This document shows positions 1 through 5,986 of a stretch of 6,149 nucleotides of DNA, piece by piece. Origin of the DNA: Planctomycetota bacterium (GTDB lineage: Bacteria; Planctomycetota; Phycisphaerae; Sedimentisphaerales; Anaerohalosphaeraceae). Each line of letters begins with the position of its first letter. Within the stretch, counting starts at the first letter, position 1. The notes beneath the pieces were generated by a model. The model worked only from the letters and a program-made list of their open reading frames with translations, was not told the DNA's origin and did not search any database. The translations under genes were made by a program, and so were the position numbers. The stretch covers positions 1-6,149 of the forward strand of contig JAGHBX010000095.1 in assembly GCA_021160785.1 (NCBI GenBank), read 5' to 3'.

Positions 1-272
1 ATAAACGCCTGCGCAAGCCCTTCCGGCCGCGGCTGAGCCGCATAGTCCAGACAAATCCCCCACTGAGACCCATCGCCCAACAAATGCCTGTACAAAGGCA
101 AATCGGTCGGCGTCGAAATAATCAGTATCTCGCGAATCCCCGCCAACATCAGCGTCGTGAGCGGGTAGTAGATCATCGGCTTGTCATAAAGAGGCAGCAT
201 CTGCTTGCTCACCGCCTGAGTTATCGGATAAAGCCGCGTCCCGCTGCCTCCCGCAAGGATAATACCCTTCAT
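1..272 (-). CDS. rmlA: Glucose-1-phosphate thymidylyltransferase, N-terminal part (cut by window edge)
   Basis: The gene starts at the ATG read leftward from 272 and runs off the left edge, so only about 90 of the roughly 290 residues usual for the family are present. The product should join glucose-1-phosphate and dTTP to give dTDP-glucose, the first step of dTDP-L-rhamnose and related deoxysugar synthesis, in the cytoplasm. The visible part has the nucleotidyltransferase signature at residues 8-13 (GGSGTR), Lys23 in the SKQMLP stretch, the KPMIYYP motif at 31-37, and the QPRPEGLAQAF block at 80-90 typical of RmlA/RfbA. The start is supported by the family's usual MKGIILAGG beginning and by a GGGAG ribosome site 10 nt upstream. 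It is divergent from cysD. The family call is firm; the exact sugar pathway depends on genes outside the window. Confidence 0.93.
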   Translation of the reverse strand, partial: MKGIILAGGSGTRLYPITQAVSKQMLPLYDKPMIYYPLTTLMLAGIREILIISTPTDLPLYRHLLGDGSQWGICLDYAAQPRPEGLAQAF

Positions 273-282
273 TTTCTAAAAG

Positions 283-287
283 CTCCC
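283..287 (-). promoter_or_regulatory. Ribosome binding site of rmlA
   Basis: On the minus strand GGGAG lies 10 nt before the rmlA ATG. It sits just downstream of the leader inverted repeat, so the structure of that repeat could affect its access. Confidence 0.6.
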
Positions 288-294
288 TTTTCTC

Positions 295-341
295 AAAAAC
301 AGGACTCAATGTGTCTCCGCCAAAGGCGATTTCCTGTTTTT
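295..341 (-). promoter_or_regulatory. Leader inverted repeat between rmlA promoter and RBS (possible attenuator)
   Basis: The arms AAAAACAGGA (295-304 on the plus strand) and TCCTGTTTTT (332-341) are perfect 10-bp inverted complements separated by 27 bp. Inside the loop is a small second hairpin, CGCC-AAA-GGCG at 318-328. In the predicted rmlA transcript the structure lies about 30 nt after the start of transcription, and its 3' arm ends in five U, so it resembles an intrinsic terminator with an A-tract/U-tract stem. The GGGAG ribosome site follows 7 nt after it. The dyad is seen directly; an attenuation role is inference. It could also act as a terminator on the plus strand. No known riboswitch consensus was recognised. 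Confidence 0.45.
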
Positions 342-375
342 TCCACACGTGGCTAAAATGTCACACAAGTCCCAG

Positions 376-404
376 ATTATAATATTCGGCCATCCGCAAG
401 TCAA
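376..404 (-). promoter_or_regulatory. Sigma70-type promoter for rmlA
   Basis: On the minus strand TTGACT (plus-strand positions 399-404) is followed after 17 bp by TATAAT (376-381). This is 5 of 6 plus 6 of 6 bases of the consensus at ideal spacing, and it points at rmlA. Transcription should start near 369, giving a leader of roughly 97 nt. Motif match only. Confidence 0.7.
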
Positions 405-468
405 TACCCATAATAATCCCGGCAGACAACGAACATTCCACGCCCACGGACCATATCTTCGTTTGTCC

Positions 469-500
469 GGACTTTATCGGATTGACAGCCGATAAAATCC
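469..500. promoter_or_regulatory. Inverted repeat centred on the cysD -35 box (candidate operator)
   Basis: GGACTTTATCGG (469-480) and CCGATAAAATCC (489-500) form an inverted repeat with 11 of 12 positions paired; the inner 8 bp (TTTATCGG/CCGATAAA) are perfect. The 8-bp spacer holds the TTGACA hexamer of the cysD promoter. The dyad is almost entirely upstream of the expected transcription start, so it is more likely a binding site for a dimeric regulator than an RNA hairpin. Overlap with the -35 element suggests repression. No regulator gene lies in the window, and the motif was not matched to a named regulon. Confidence 0.55.
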
Positions 501-509
501 CGATACAAT
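482..509 (+). promoter_or_regulatory. Sigma70-type promoter for the cysD operon
   Basis: A perfect TTGACA (482-487) is followed after 16 bp by TACAAT (504-509, 5 of 6 bases of the consensus). Transcription should begin near 516, leaving a leader of about 45 nt before the cysD start. It probably drives cysD, cysN and the phosphodiesterase gene together. Confidence 0.72.
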
Positions 510-545
510 ACTACCGATGGTAAAACATGAATTTGTAAGCTAAAT

Positions 546-550
546 AGGAG
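546..550 (+). promoter_or_regulatory. Ribosome binding site of cysD
   Basis: AGGAG lies 10 nt before the ATG at 561 and supports that start. Confidence 0.65.
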
Positions 551-560
551 TCTGCGCCAA

Positions 561-1373
561 ATGAGTTCGGCACTCAGTCATCTTGACAAACTGGAAAACC
601 AGAGCATCTTCATTATTCGAGAGGCCTACAGCCAGTTTCGCGACGTCGCGATGCTCTGGTCCATAGGCAAAGACTCGACATGCCTCCTCTGGCTGGTCAG
701 AAAGGCCTTTTTCGACCGGATCCCCTTCCCTTGCCTGCACATCGACACCGGCTATAAATTCAAAGAAATCTACGAATTCCGGGACAAATACGCCAAAGAA
801 TGGAATCTCGACCTCCTCGTCGCCCGCAACGAAGAGGCAATTGCCGCGGGAATGGGCCCTGACAAGAGCAAGTTCAACTGCTGCAACGAACTCAAGACCG
901 TCGCGCTGAAGCAGGCAATCGCCAAACACGGCTTCAAGGCCCTCTACCTCGGCATCCGCCGCGACGAGCACGGAATTCGCGCAAAGGAAAGGGTTTTCAG
1001 CCCGCGGGACGAAGATTTTGAATGGGATTACAAGAACCAGCCGCCCGAGTTGTGGGATCAATACAAGACCAAAGCCGCCGAAGAGGAACACATCCGCGTC
1101 CACCCCCTCTTAGGCTGGAGAGAGATCGATATCTGGGAATACGTCAAAAGAGAGAATATCCCCACCACGAGCCTCTATTTCGCCAAGAACGGCATACGCT
1201 TCCGCAGCATCGGCTGCGAGACCTGCTGCGGTCCGGTCGCCTCCGAAGCCGACACGATTGACAAGATCGTCGAAGAACTCAAGACCACCAATATCTCCGA
1301 ACGCAGCGGCCAGGCGCAGGACAAGGAATCCGACTACATGATGCAAAAATTAAGATCGTTGGGGTACATGTAA
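561..1373 (+). CDS. cysD: CysD-like sulfate adenylyltransferase small subunit with APS-reductase-like cysteine motif
   Basis: CysD is the catalytic half of the heteromeric ATP sulfurylase, which makes adenosine 5'-phosphosulfate (APS) from sulfate and ATP, driven by GTP hydrolysis in CysN. The 270-residue protein begins in line with E. coli CysD (about 302 aa). It has the PP-loop SIGKDST at 34-40, HIDTG at 60-64, GIRRDE at 131-136 followed by RAKER, and the CysD-type tail with SER at 247-249 and a terminal GYM. It also has Cys107-Cys108 in CCNELKT and Cys219/Cys222 in GCETCCGPV. These match the order of the CC and CxxC pairs that hold [4Fe-4S] in assimilatory APS reductases. E. coli CysD has HT for the CC, and only the first Cys (GCWPL) of CxxC. 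The C-terminal catalytic Cys of reductases is absent, so reductase activity is unlikely. cysN follows after one base. The family is secure; the exact substrate and any cluster are inferred. Confidence 0.9.
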   Translation: MSSALSHLDKLENQSIFIIREAYSQFRDVAMLWSIGKDSTCLLWLVRKAFFDRIPFPCLHIDTGYKFKEIYEFRDKYAKEWNLDLLVARNEEAIAAGMGPDKSKFNCCNELKTVALKQAIAKHGFKALYLGIRRDEHGIRAKERVFSPRDEDFEWDYKNQPPELWDQYKTKAAEEEHIRVHPLLGWREIDIWEYVKRENIPTTSLYFAKNGIRFRSIGCETCCGPVASEADTIDKIVEELKTTNISERSGQAQDKESDYMMQKLRSLGYM

Positions 1374-1374
1374 T

Positions 1375-2604
1375 ATGAACGAAGTGCTCAACTTTGTAAT
1401 TGTCGGCCACGTCGATCACGGCAAATCGACTCTGATCGGGCGGCTGCTTTACGACACCGAATCGCTGCCGGCGGACAAGATTGAAGAAATCAAAAAAGCC
1501 TCCGACGGATTAGGCAGGGACACCGAATTTGCATACCTGCTGGACCATCTCGAAGAGGAACGCAAACAGGGCATCACCATCGACACGACGCAGGTGTTTT
1601 TCAATACCGACAAGCGAAGGTACGTCATAATCGACGCGCCCGGCCATGTCGAATTCGTCAAGAACATGATAACCGGCGCCTCCCAGGCAGAAGCCGCCGT
1701 ACTCATCGTCGACGTCGAAGAAGGTGTCAAGGAGCAGACAAGACGACATTCGTATATGCTCTCGCTGCTGGGCCTCCATCAGGTCATCGTTGTGCTCAAT
1801 AAAATGGACCTGGTCGACTATTCCCAGGACCGCTTCAACAGCGTCAAGAAGGATGTCGCCGACTGGCTGGCGTCAATAAATGTCGCACCCGATGTCTACA
1901 TCCCCATCTCAGCCATCAAGGGCGAAAACATCACGAAGAAATCCGACAAGATGCCGTGGTACACAGGCCCGACCTTCATGGACAGCCTTGACACGCTGAA
2001 GAACAAGGTCTCGCCCGACGAAAAGTCCCTGCTCTTTCCCGTACAGGACGTTTACAAGGTCGGAGACAAGCGGATCAATGTCGGAAGAATCGAAACCGGC
2101 ACGATCACCACGGGCGCCGATGTGAAGATTCTGCCGACGGGCCAGACCACACAAGTCAAATCCATCGAAAAATTCCTCGAAGATACTCACCAAGCCGTCG
2201 CCAGCGAGTGCATCGGCATAACGACCGCCGACTCCGTCTTTCTTGACCGCGGTAATATCATCTGCTCGCCCGGCGCCGAACCTCACCTCACCGACCGCGT
2301 AAAGGCCAACATCTTCTGGATGTCGAAACGACCCTTCACCAAAGACCAGAAGCTGACCTTGAGATGCGCGACGCAGGAAACAACATGCAAAATCGAAAGA
2401 ATCGCCAGGAAGATCAATTCATCGACCCTCGAACTCATCGCTGAAGATGCAAATGATATCGCCAACCTCGAAGTAGCCGAAGTAATCATCAAGACCAAGA
2501 AACCCGTCGCGATCAAGGACTTCAACGACGTCCAGGAAATGGGCAGATTCGTACTCGTACGAGACGAAAACACCTGCGCCGGCGGAATAATAACCGAAAA
2601 CTAA
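1375..2604 (+). CDS. cysN: CysN-like sulfate adenylyltransferase large (GTPase) subunit, EF-1alpha-like G domain
   Basis: CysN is the regulatory GTPase of the CysDN ATP sulfurylase; GTP hydrolysis drives APS formation. The G motifs are intact: GHVDHGKS at 11-18, GITID at 66-70, DAPGH at 87-91, NKMD at 142-145 and SAIKG at 179-183. Beta-barrel domains follow, ending in the CysN-type GRFVLVRD...AGGII. QTRRHS (121-126) and the MPWYTGPT stretch (193-200) also match CysN rather than elongation factors. The P-loop and the DAPGH...FVKNMITGASQAEAAVLIVD stretch, however, look like EF-1alpha/EF-Tu; usual CysN has GSVDDGKS and DTPGH. At 409 aa it is shorter than E. coli CysN (475) at both ends, and there is no fused APS-kinase domain. 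The ATG lies one base after the cysD stop, with GGGG (1361-1364) inside the cysD end as a possible ribosome site, so the two are probably translationally coupled. The pairing with cysD makes the role likely. Confidence 0.88.
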   Translation: MNEVLNFVIVGHVDHGKSTLIGRLLYDTESLPADKIEEIKKASDGLGRDTEFAYLLDHLEEERKQGITIDTTQVFFNTDKRRYVIIDAPGHVEFVKNMITGASQAEAAVLIVDVEEGVKEQTRRHSYMLSLLGLHQVIVVLNKMDLVDYSQDRFNSVKKDVADWLASINVAPDVYIPISAIKGENITKKSDKMPWYTGPTFMDSLDTLKNKVSPDEKSLLFPVQDVYKVGDKRINVGRIETGTITTGADVKILPTGQTTQVKSIEKFLEDTHQAVASECIGITTADSVFLDRGNIICSPGAEPHLTDRVKANIFWMSKRPFTKDQKLTLRCATQETTCKIERIARKINSSTLELIAEDANDIANLEVAEVIIKTKKPVAIKDFNDVQEMGRFVLVRDENTCAGGIITEN

Positions 2605-2629
2605 ATACTAAATACTAACGACTAAATAC
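2602..2629 (+). repeat. Four-copy 7-bp tandem repeat filling the cysN-phosphodiesterase gap
   Basis: Four consecutive heptamers read TAAATAC, TAAATAC, TAACGAC, TAAATAC; the third has two substitutions. The first contains the cysN stop codon. Because the unit is 7 bp and each begins with TAA, the block puts stop codons in all three forward frames. It makes up most of the 35-bp gap and leaves no room for a normal Shine-Dalgarno site before the next gene. Whether it is a slippage product or a dispersed genomic element cannot be told from one copy. Confidence 0.8.
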
Positions 2630-2639
2630 TATCCACAAA

Positions 2640-3905
2640 ATGACAGACAAACCAAAAACAGTAATAATCGGAACCGATGGCGTGCCCTTTGAAATGATCG
2701 AGCATTTCGCCCAAACCGGCGTCATGCCCAACACCGCGCGGCTGATCGCAGACGGTACGTTCGCGAAAATGCAGTCCTCGATCCCCGAAGTCTCCTCGGT
2801 TGCATGGTCGTCGATGATCACCGGCGCCAATCCCGCCGAGCACGGCATATTCGGCTTCATAGAGCTGCACCCTAACTCCTACCGTATGCGATTCCCCAAC
2901 TACAACGACGTCAAGGCCCCGACCTTCTGGGATAAGCGAGACGGCAAATCCGTCATCATCAACGTGCCGTCAACATACCCCGTCCGCCCGATGAACGGAG
3001 TGCTCATATCCGGCTTCGTCTCGATCGACATCAACAAAAGCGTCTACCCGCCGGACCTGGTTCCGACCCTGCAAAGCTTCGACTATCGCCTCGATGTAGA
3101 CGCACGAAAGGCCCACCAGTCAATGGACCTCTTCCTCGAAGACGTCGAAGCCACCCTCCAGGGTCGCATAAAGGCCTACCGATACCTCTGGGACTACTGC
3201 GACTGGAACACTTTCATGTTAGTCTTTACCGGCACCGACCGACTGCTGCACTTCCTGTGGAGCGCTTACGAGGACAAAAACCACGCCCACCACGCGGCAT
3301 TCGTGGACCACTTCCGAAAAATCGACGAAGTAGTCGGCGAGATAGCCGGCAAACTAACCGACGACGACCTGCTGATAATGCACTCCGACCACGGCTTCGA
3401 AAGACTCGACCACGAAGTCTTCGTCAATTACCTCCTCGCTGAAAATGGCTTCCTCCAGTTCAAGCAGGACACCGATCCCGCCCTTGAGAACATCTGTCCC
3501 GACACAAAGGCATTCGCCCTGGACCCGGCAAGAATCTACCTCAATCTCAAAGGCAAGTACCCTGCCGGCAACGTAAACCCTGCGGGCGCCGAGACGATAC
3601 TCGACGAGATCGAGGATCTTTTCACCGAGTTTCAAATCGATGGCCGAAAGGTCATCCGCGACGTCTACCGAAAAGCCGACATCTACACCGGCCCATACAT
3701 CGAAAGCGCACCCGACCTCATCCTCGTCGCCAACGCCGGCTTCAACCTGAAAGGCAAGATCGGCGCCGACGCCCTATATTCAAAAGGAATCTTCACCGGC
3801 AAGCACACCCAGGACACAGCATTCCTCCTAATAAAAGGCCCCCACAACCCTGAAAAACTACCCAATCCACCAAAAGTAAGCGACATACCCGCAATCTTCA
3901 TGTAA
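2640..3905 (+). CDS. Alkaline-phosphatase-superfamily hydrolase (type I phosphodiesterase/nucleotide pyrophosphatase-like), cytosolic
   Basis: This 421-residue protein is a two-metal hydrolase of the phosphodiesterase/pyrophosphatase type. Candidate active-site residues are all present: Asp13 in GTDG, nucleophile Ser52 in SSVAWSSMITG followed by PAEHGIFGF, Asp200 and His204 in GTDRLLHFLW, Asp250-His251 in HSDHGF, and His389 in TGKHTQD. There is no signal peptide or membrane segment, so it should act in the cytoplasm. The substrate is unknown; a phosphate ester, phosphodiester or sulfate ester are all possible. The ATG at 2640 puts the first metal ligand at the usual distance from the N-terminus, but no Shine-Dalgarno sequence precedes it. 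The protein stops at SDIPAIFM, where relatives usually continue through DIAPTIL and a further 20-40 residues, so the C-terminus looks short. It is the third gene of the cysDN run and meets the next gene tail to tail across 17 bp without a visible terminator. Confidence 0.82.
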   Translation: MTDKPKTVIIGTDGVPFEMIEHFAQTGVMPNTARLIADGTFAKMQSSIPEVSSVAWSSMITGANPAEHGIFGFIELHPNSYRMRFPNYNDVKAPTFWDKRDGKSVIINVPSTYPVRPMNGVLISGFVSIDINKSVYPPDLVPTLQSFDYRLDVDARKAHQSMDLFLEDVEATLQGRIKAYRYLWDYCDWNTFMLVFTGTDRLLHFLWSAYEDKNHAHHAAFVDHFRKIDEVVGEIAGKLTDDDLLIMHSDHGFERLDHEVFVNYLLAENGFLQFKQDTDPALENICPDTKAFALDPARIYLNLKGKYPAGNVNPAGAETILDEIEDLFTEFQIDGRKVIRDVYRKADIYTGPYIESAPDLILVANAGFNLKGKIGADALYSKGIFTGKHTQDTAFLLIKGPHNPEKLPNPPKVSDIPAIFM

Positions 3906-3922
3906 TCGGAAAGGTTGGCCAA

Positions 3923-4531
3923 TTATCGCTGTTTATATTCGCTGATCATCCGATTCCATCGTCGCGATCGAAAATAGGATAATTGCTTAAAATATAGATG
4001 TTGACTGTCAATAAAGTGAACGGCGCCGCCTCGTTTCTGTAAAAGTTGTAAAATCTGAATAGCCCTGTCATTCCAGGGCTTTGTTGCTTCACTCGATTCT
4101 TTATAGGCCGGGGCAATCACAGTTTGGTTCTTAAAATCATATGCATGCGTAAAAGGAAATTGCCCGCCTTGTTCTGTTCGAGAAAGATTGTCGCCACGGG
4201 CCCCGGTGCGAGCGGCGATTACTGTTCCATCCTTTGATAGAGACGCATCATAAAAATGATAACCATCTCCCTGCACAATTCTTCCAACTATTAACTCACC
4301 CCCTTCAGTATCCGGGGTGGGGTTGACGACCAGATACATATCGGTAAATAACCCGCCGGTTCTCAGAAAGATCACCTCCCCTGGTTCTGCCGGCAAAGGA
4401 TACGATGCAATAGATACTTTGCTGACTTCTTTAAAAAACCACGCATAAACGCCGATTGTGGTGATAATAAACAGGACTACCCCAATAACTATCAGGCGCG
4501 GAATCCACTCTAAAACTCCCTTGGGTTTCAT
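3923..4531 (-). CDS. Hypothetical single-pass membrane protein following the ABC permease
   Basis: I do not recognise this 202-residue protein. It has a short positive N-terminus, one strongly hydrophobic segment at about 11-33, and then a polar domain of about 165 residues, most likely on the outer face of the membrane. The domain looks beta-rich, and a YDASLSKDGTVIAARTG stretch (94-110) resembles one blade of a beta-propeller, but there is no repeat series to support that fold. A helix-like stretch (155-167) and a basic C-terminus follow. The ATG at 4531 has GAGG 10 nt upstream. It lies 21 nt after the permease stop on the same strand, so it is probably co-transcribed and may be an accessory subunit. 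By eye it is more AT-rich than the permease gene. Existence as a gene is likely; its function is unknown. Confidence 0.72.
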   Translation of the reverse strand: MKPKGVLEWIPRLIVIGVVLFIITTIGVYAWFFKEVSKVSIASYPLPAEPGEVIFLRTGGLFTDMYLVVNPTPDTEGGELIVGRIVQGDGYHFYDASLSKDGTVIAARTGARGDNLSRTEQGGQFPFTHAYDFKNQTVIAPAYKESSEATKPWNDRAIQILQLLQKRGGAVHFIDSQHLYFKQLSYFRSRRWNRMISEYKQR

Positions 4532-4541
4532 GTTACAAAAG

Positions 4542-4545
4542 CCTC
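4542..4545 (-). promoter_or_regulatory. Ribosome binding site of the small membrane protein gene
   Basis: GAGG on the minus strand, 10 nt before the ATG at 4531, lies in the 21-nt gap after the permease stop. Confidence 0.5.
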
Positions 4546-4552
4546 GGCTGAG

Positions 4553-5986
4553 TTAAACGTTCTCGGTCAGTTTTCTTGTCTGCATCGCTGCTCTTGTTCG
4601 GCCGATTGTGCGGTATCTTTGCGTCACGAAAACCGCCAAGACCATCGCATACGCCGCGTTCACCATAGCCGGTATCCACCCGGCAGTGCGAAACTCTACC
4701 TCACCGAAACACTCACTCAGATAGCCAAAGATACTCAGCATCCCAATCTGCGATTCCTCGAGGAGTACGCCTAATAGTATCGGAAGGATCACGTAGAGGA
4801 TCGCAATAAACCCGACCAGGAAAATAACCCTGGTATTGTCCGCCCTGCACAAGGCAATGGTCTCCAGCAGCAGAACGAAAACAATGTAGAAACTAAACAG
4901 CACGGCAATATGCGCCAGGCCGTCAAGCGGCAGTTGCGTGTTCATCTGCCATATCATCAGGGCAAACCCCGCCCAGATCACATAAGTAATCAGCGCCAGC
5001 TTGATGTTCGACATTCCGACAATATCCAGTGTCCCGACCGCACGATGCCTGCGTCGCACGCTCAGATTTGAACTCTCTTCGAGATACCGGTCGTACCTCC
5101 AGAGAGCAAACGCCGCCAACGGCCATATCAACGCCATGGACATCGACCAGAACATCACAGAATAATCCATATCCCCGGAGGAGTCCTCCCCCAGCACACA
5201 CGGCAGGAAGAACCCAATAAGAATCGCCTCGATTCCAAGGGCGAAGATCACCGCCGCCGGACGCGCAAACAGCGGCTTGTCTTCGGCGGTGAACTTGCGG
5301 ACCGCGCCCAGAAAAGCCCAGCACGCCAGATAGAGGGCGATCGCCGCTGAAATAACCAGCACCGGCACTTCGGCGTAGTAGAATTCCACCTCAACCACCC
5401 TCATGTGGATCTTGTTCCAGGCCATCAGCCCTATTGTCTGAGGCAGAAAGAAAAAGCAGAATATGATCAGCACAATCGTCGGGTTGCCAGCCTTCTTCCT
5501 GCTCGTCCTTATGGACGACAGCAGCGAGCCCGTCCCGAAAAGGACTCCGCCGGCAATCAGCACGCAAATCACCTGGATGACCACGGATCGCGGCACGCCG
5601 GCCGCTAATCCGAAATATGCAATCAAGGCAAAATTCACCACCGCCGTAAGCCCGACAAGAAGGTTCCGGCCGATCAGTACACCAACCGTCTTCTGCACTC
5701 CCGACATCGGAAGGAGCCGGAAGAACACGTAAGAATTTCGCTTCAGCTCGTTCGGAACGACCGAACCGCAATTCCACGCCCCAATCAGCCAGAGCACGAT
5801 TATCTGCACGACGATAAACTGCAGGTAGAGGTTCTCGTAAATCTGATGCTGCGTAAACTCAGTAGTCAGCGAATTCATCCAGATCATCAAAAACACCGTC
5901 GTCAGATAGATCGTCGCCCAGATGATCAACTGCCCCGGCCTGAATGTGCTGAATCGGTACCGTGCTATGAGAGCATTATTCAACAT
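4553..5986 (-). CDS. ABC-2-type transporter permease, about 12 transmembrane segments
   Basis: This 477-residue membrane protein should be the channel of an ABC exporter driven by the ATPase encoded just upstream. Hydrophobic segments lie at about 20-38, 56-72, 101-126, 134-156, 169-189, 207-229, 244-264, 276-296, 328-347, 357-380, 387-408 and 437-455, giving roughly twelve helices. Between the second and third lies ELKRNSYVFFRLLPMSG (80-96), the kind of LLP-S loop that in ABC-2 permeases contacts the ATPase. A polar, basic linker at about 297-327 splits the protein into two halves, so it may carry two ABC-2 units in one chain. The start at 5986 is supported by AAGGAG 7 nt upstream and an 11-bp overlap with the ATPase gene. 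The exported substrate cannot be told from sequence. Confidence 0.85.
   Translation of the reverse strand: MLNNALIARYRFSTFRPGQLIIWATIYLTTVFLMIWMNSLTTEFTQHQIYENLYLQFIVVQIIVLWLIGAWNCGSVVPNELKRNSYVFFRLLPMSGVQKTVGVLIGRNLLVGLTAVVNFALIAYFGLAAGVPRSVVIQVICVLIAGGVLFGTGSLLSSIRTSRKKAGNPTIVLIIFCFFFLPQTIGLMAWNKIHMRVVEVEFYYAEVPVLVISAAIALYLACWAFLGAVRKFTAEDKPLFARPAAVIFALGIEAILIGFFLPCVLGEDSSGDMDYSVMFWSMSMALIWPLAAFALWRYDRYLEESSNLSVRRRHRAVGTLDIVGMSNIKLALITYVIWAGFALMIWQMNTQLPLDGLAHIAVLFSFYIVFVLLLETIALCRADNTRVIFLVGFIAILYVILPILLGVLLEESQIGMLSIFGYLSECFGEVEFRTAGWIPAMVNAAYAMVLAVFVTQRYRTIGRTRAAMQTRKLTENV

Noticed and set aside
84..356. Open frame of 90 codons on the plus strand
   Set aside because: It overlaps the rmlA coding sequence antisense and extends over the rmlA promoter-leader region. 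It is rich in Arg and Gln, with no recognisable motif.
425..467. Imperfect inverted match between GACAACGAA and TTCGTTTGTC
   Set aside because: Pairing needs a bulged base and the loop is long. It lies between the two promoters and is weaker than the two dyads that are reported.
517..543. Eight-residue leader peptide frame (MVKHEFVS) upstream of cysD
   Set aside because: It has no Shine-Dalgarno site, begins at the predicted transcription start, and lacks Cys or Met codons that would suggest sulfur-responsive attenuation.
540..1103. 187-codon frame antisense to cysD
   Set aside because: It mirrors a clearly conserved coding gene on the other strand, has no ribosome site, and its composition is typical of an antisense shadow.
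3906..3922. Possible bidirectional terminator between the convergent operons
   Set aside because: The 17-bp gap contains only the short palindrome TTGGCCAA without a loop or T-run, so no terminator is called.
4001..4011. Palindrome TTGACTGTCAA
   Set aside because: It is short, lies inside the coding sequence of the small membrane protein and has no associated promoter on the correct strand, so it is likely chance.
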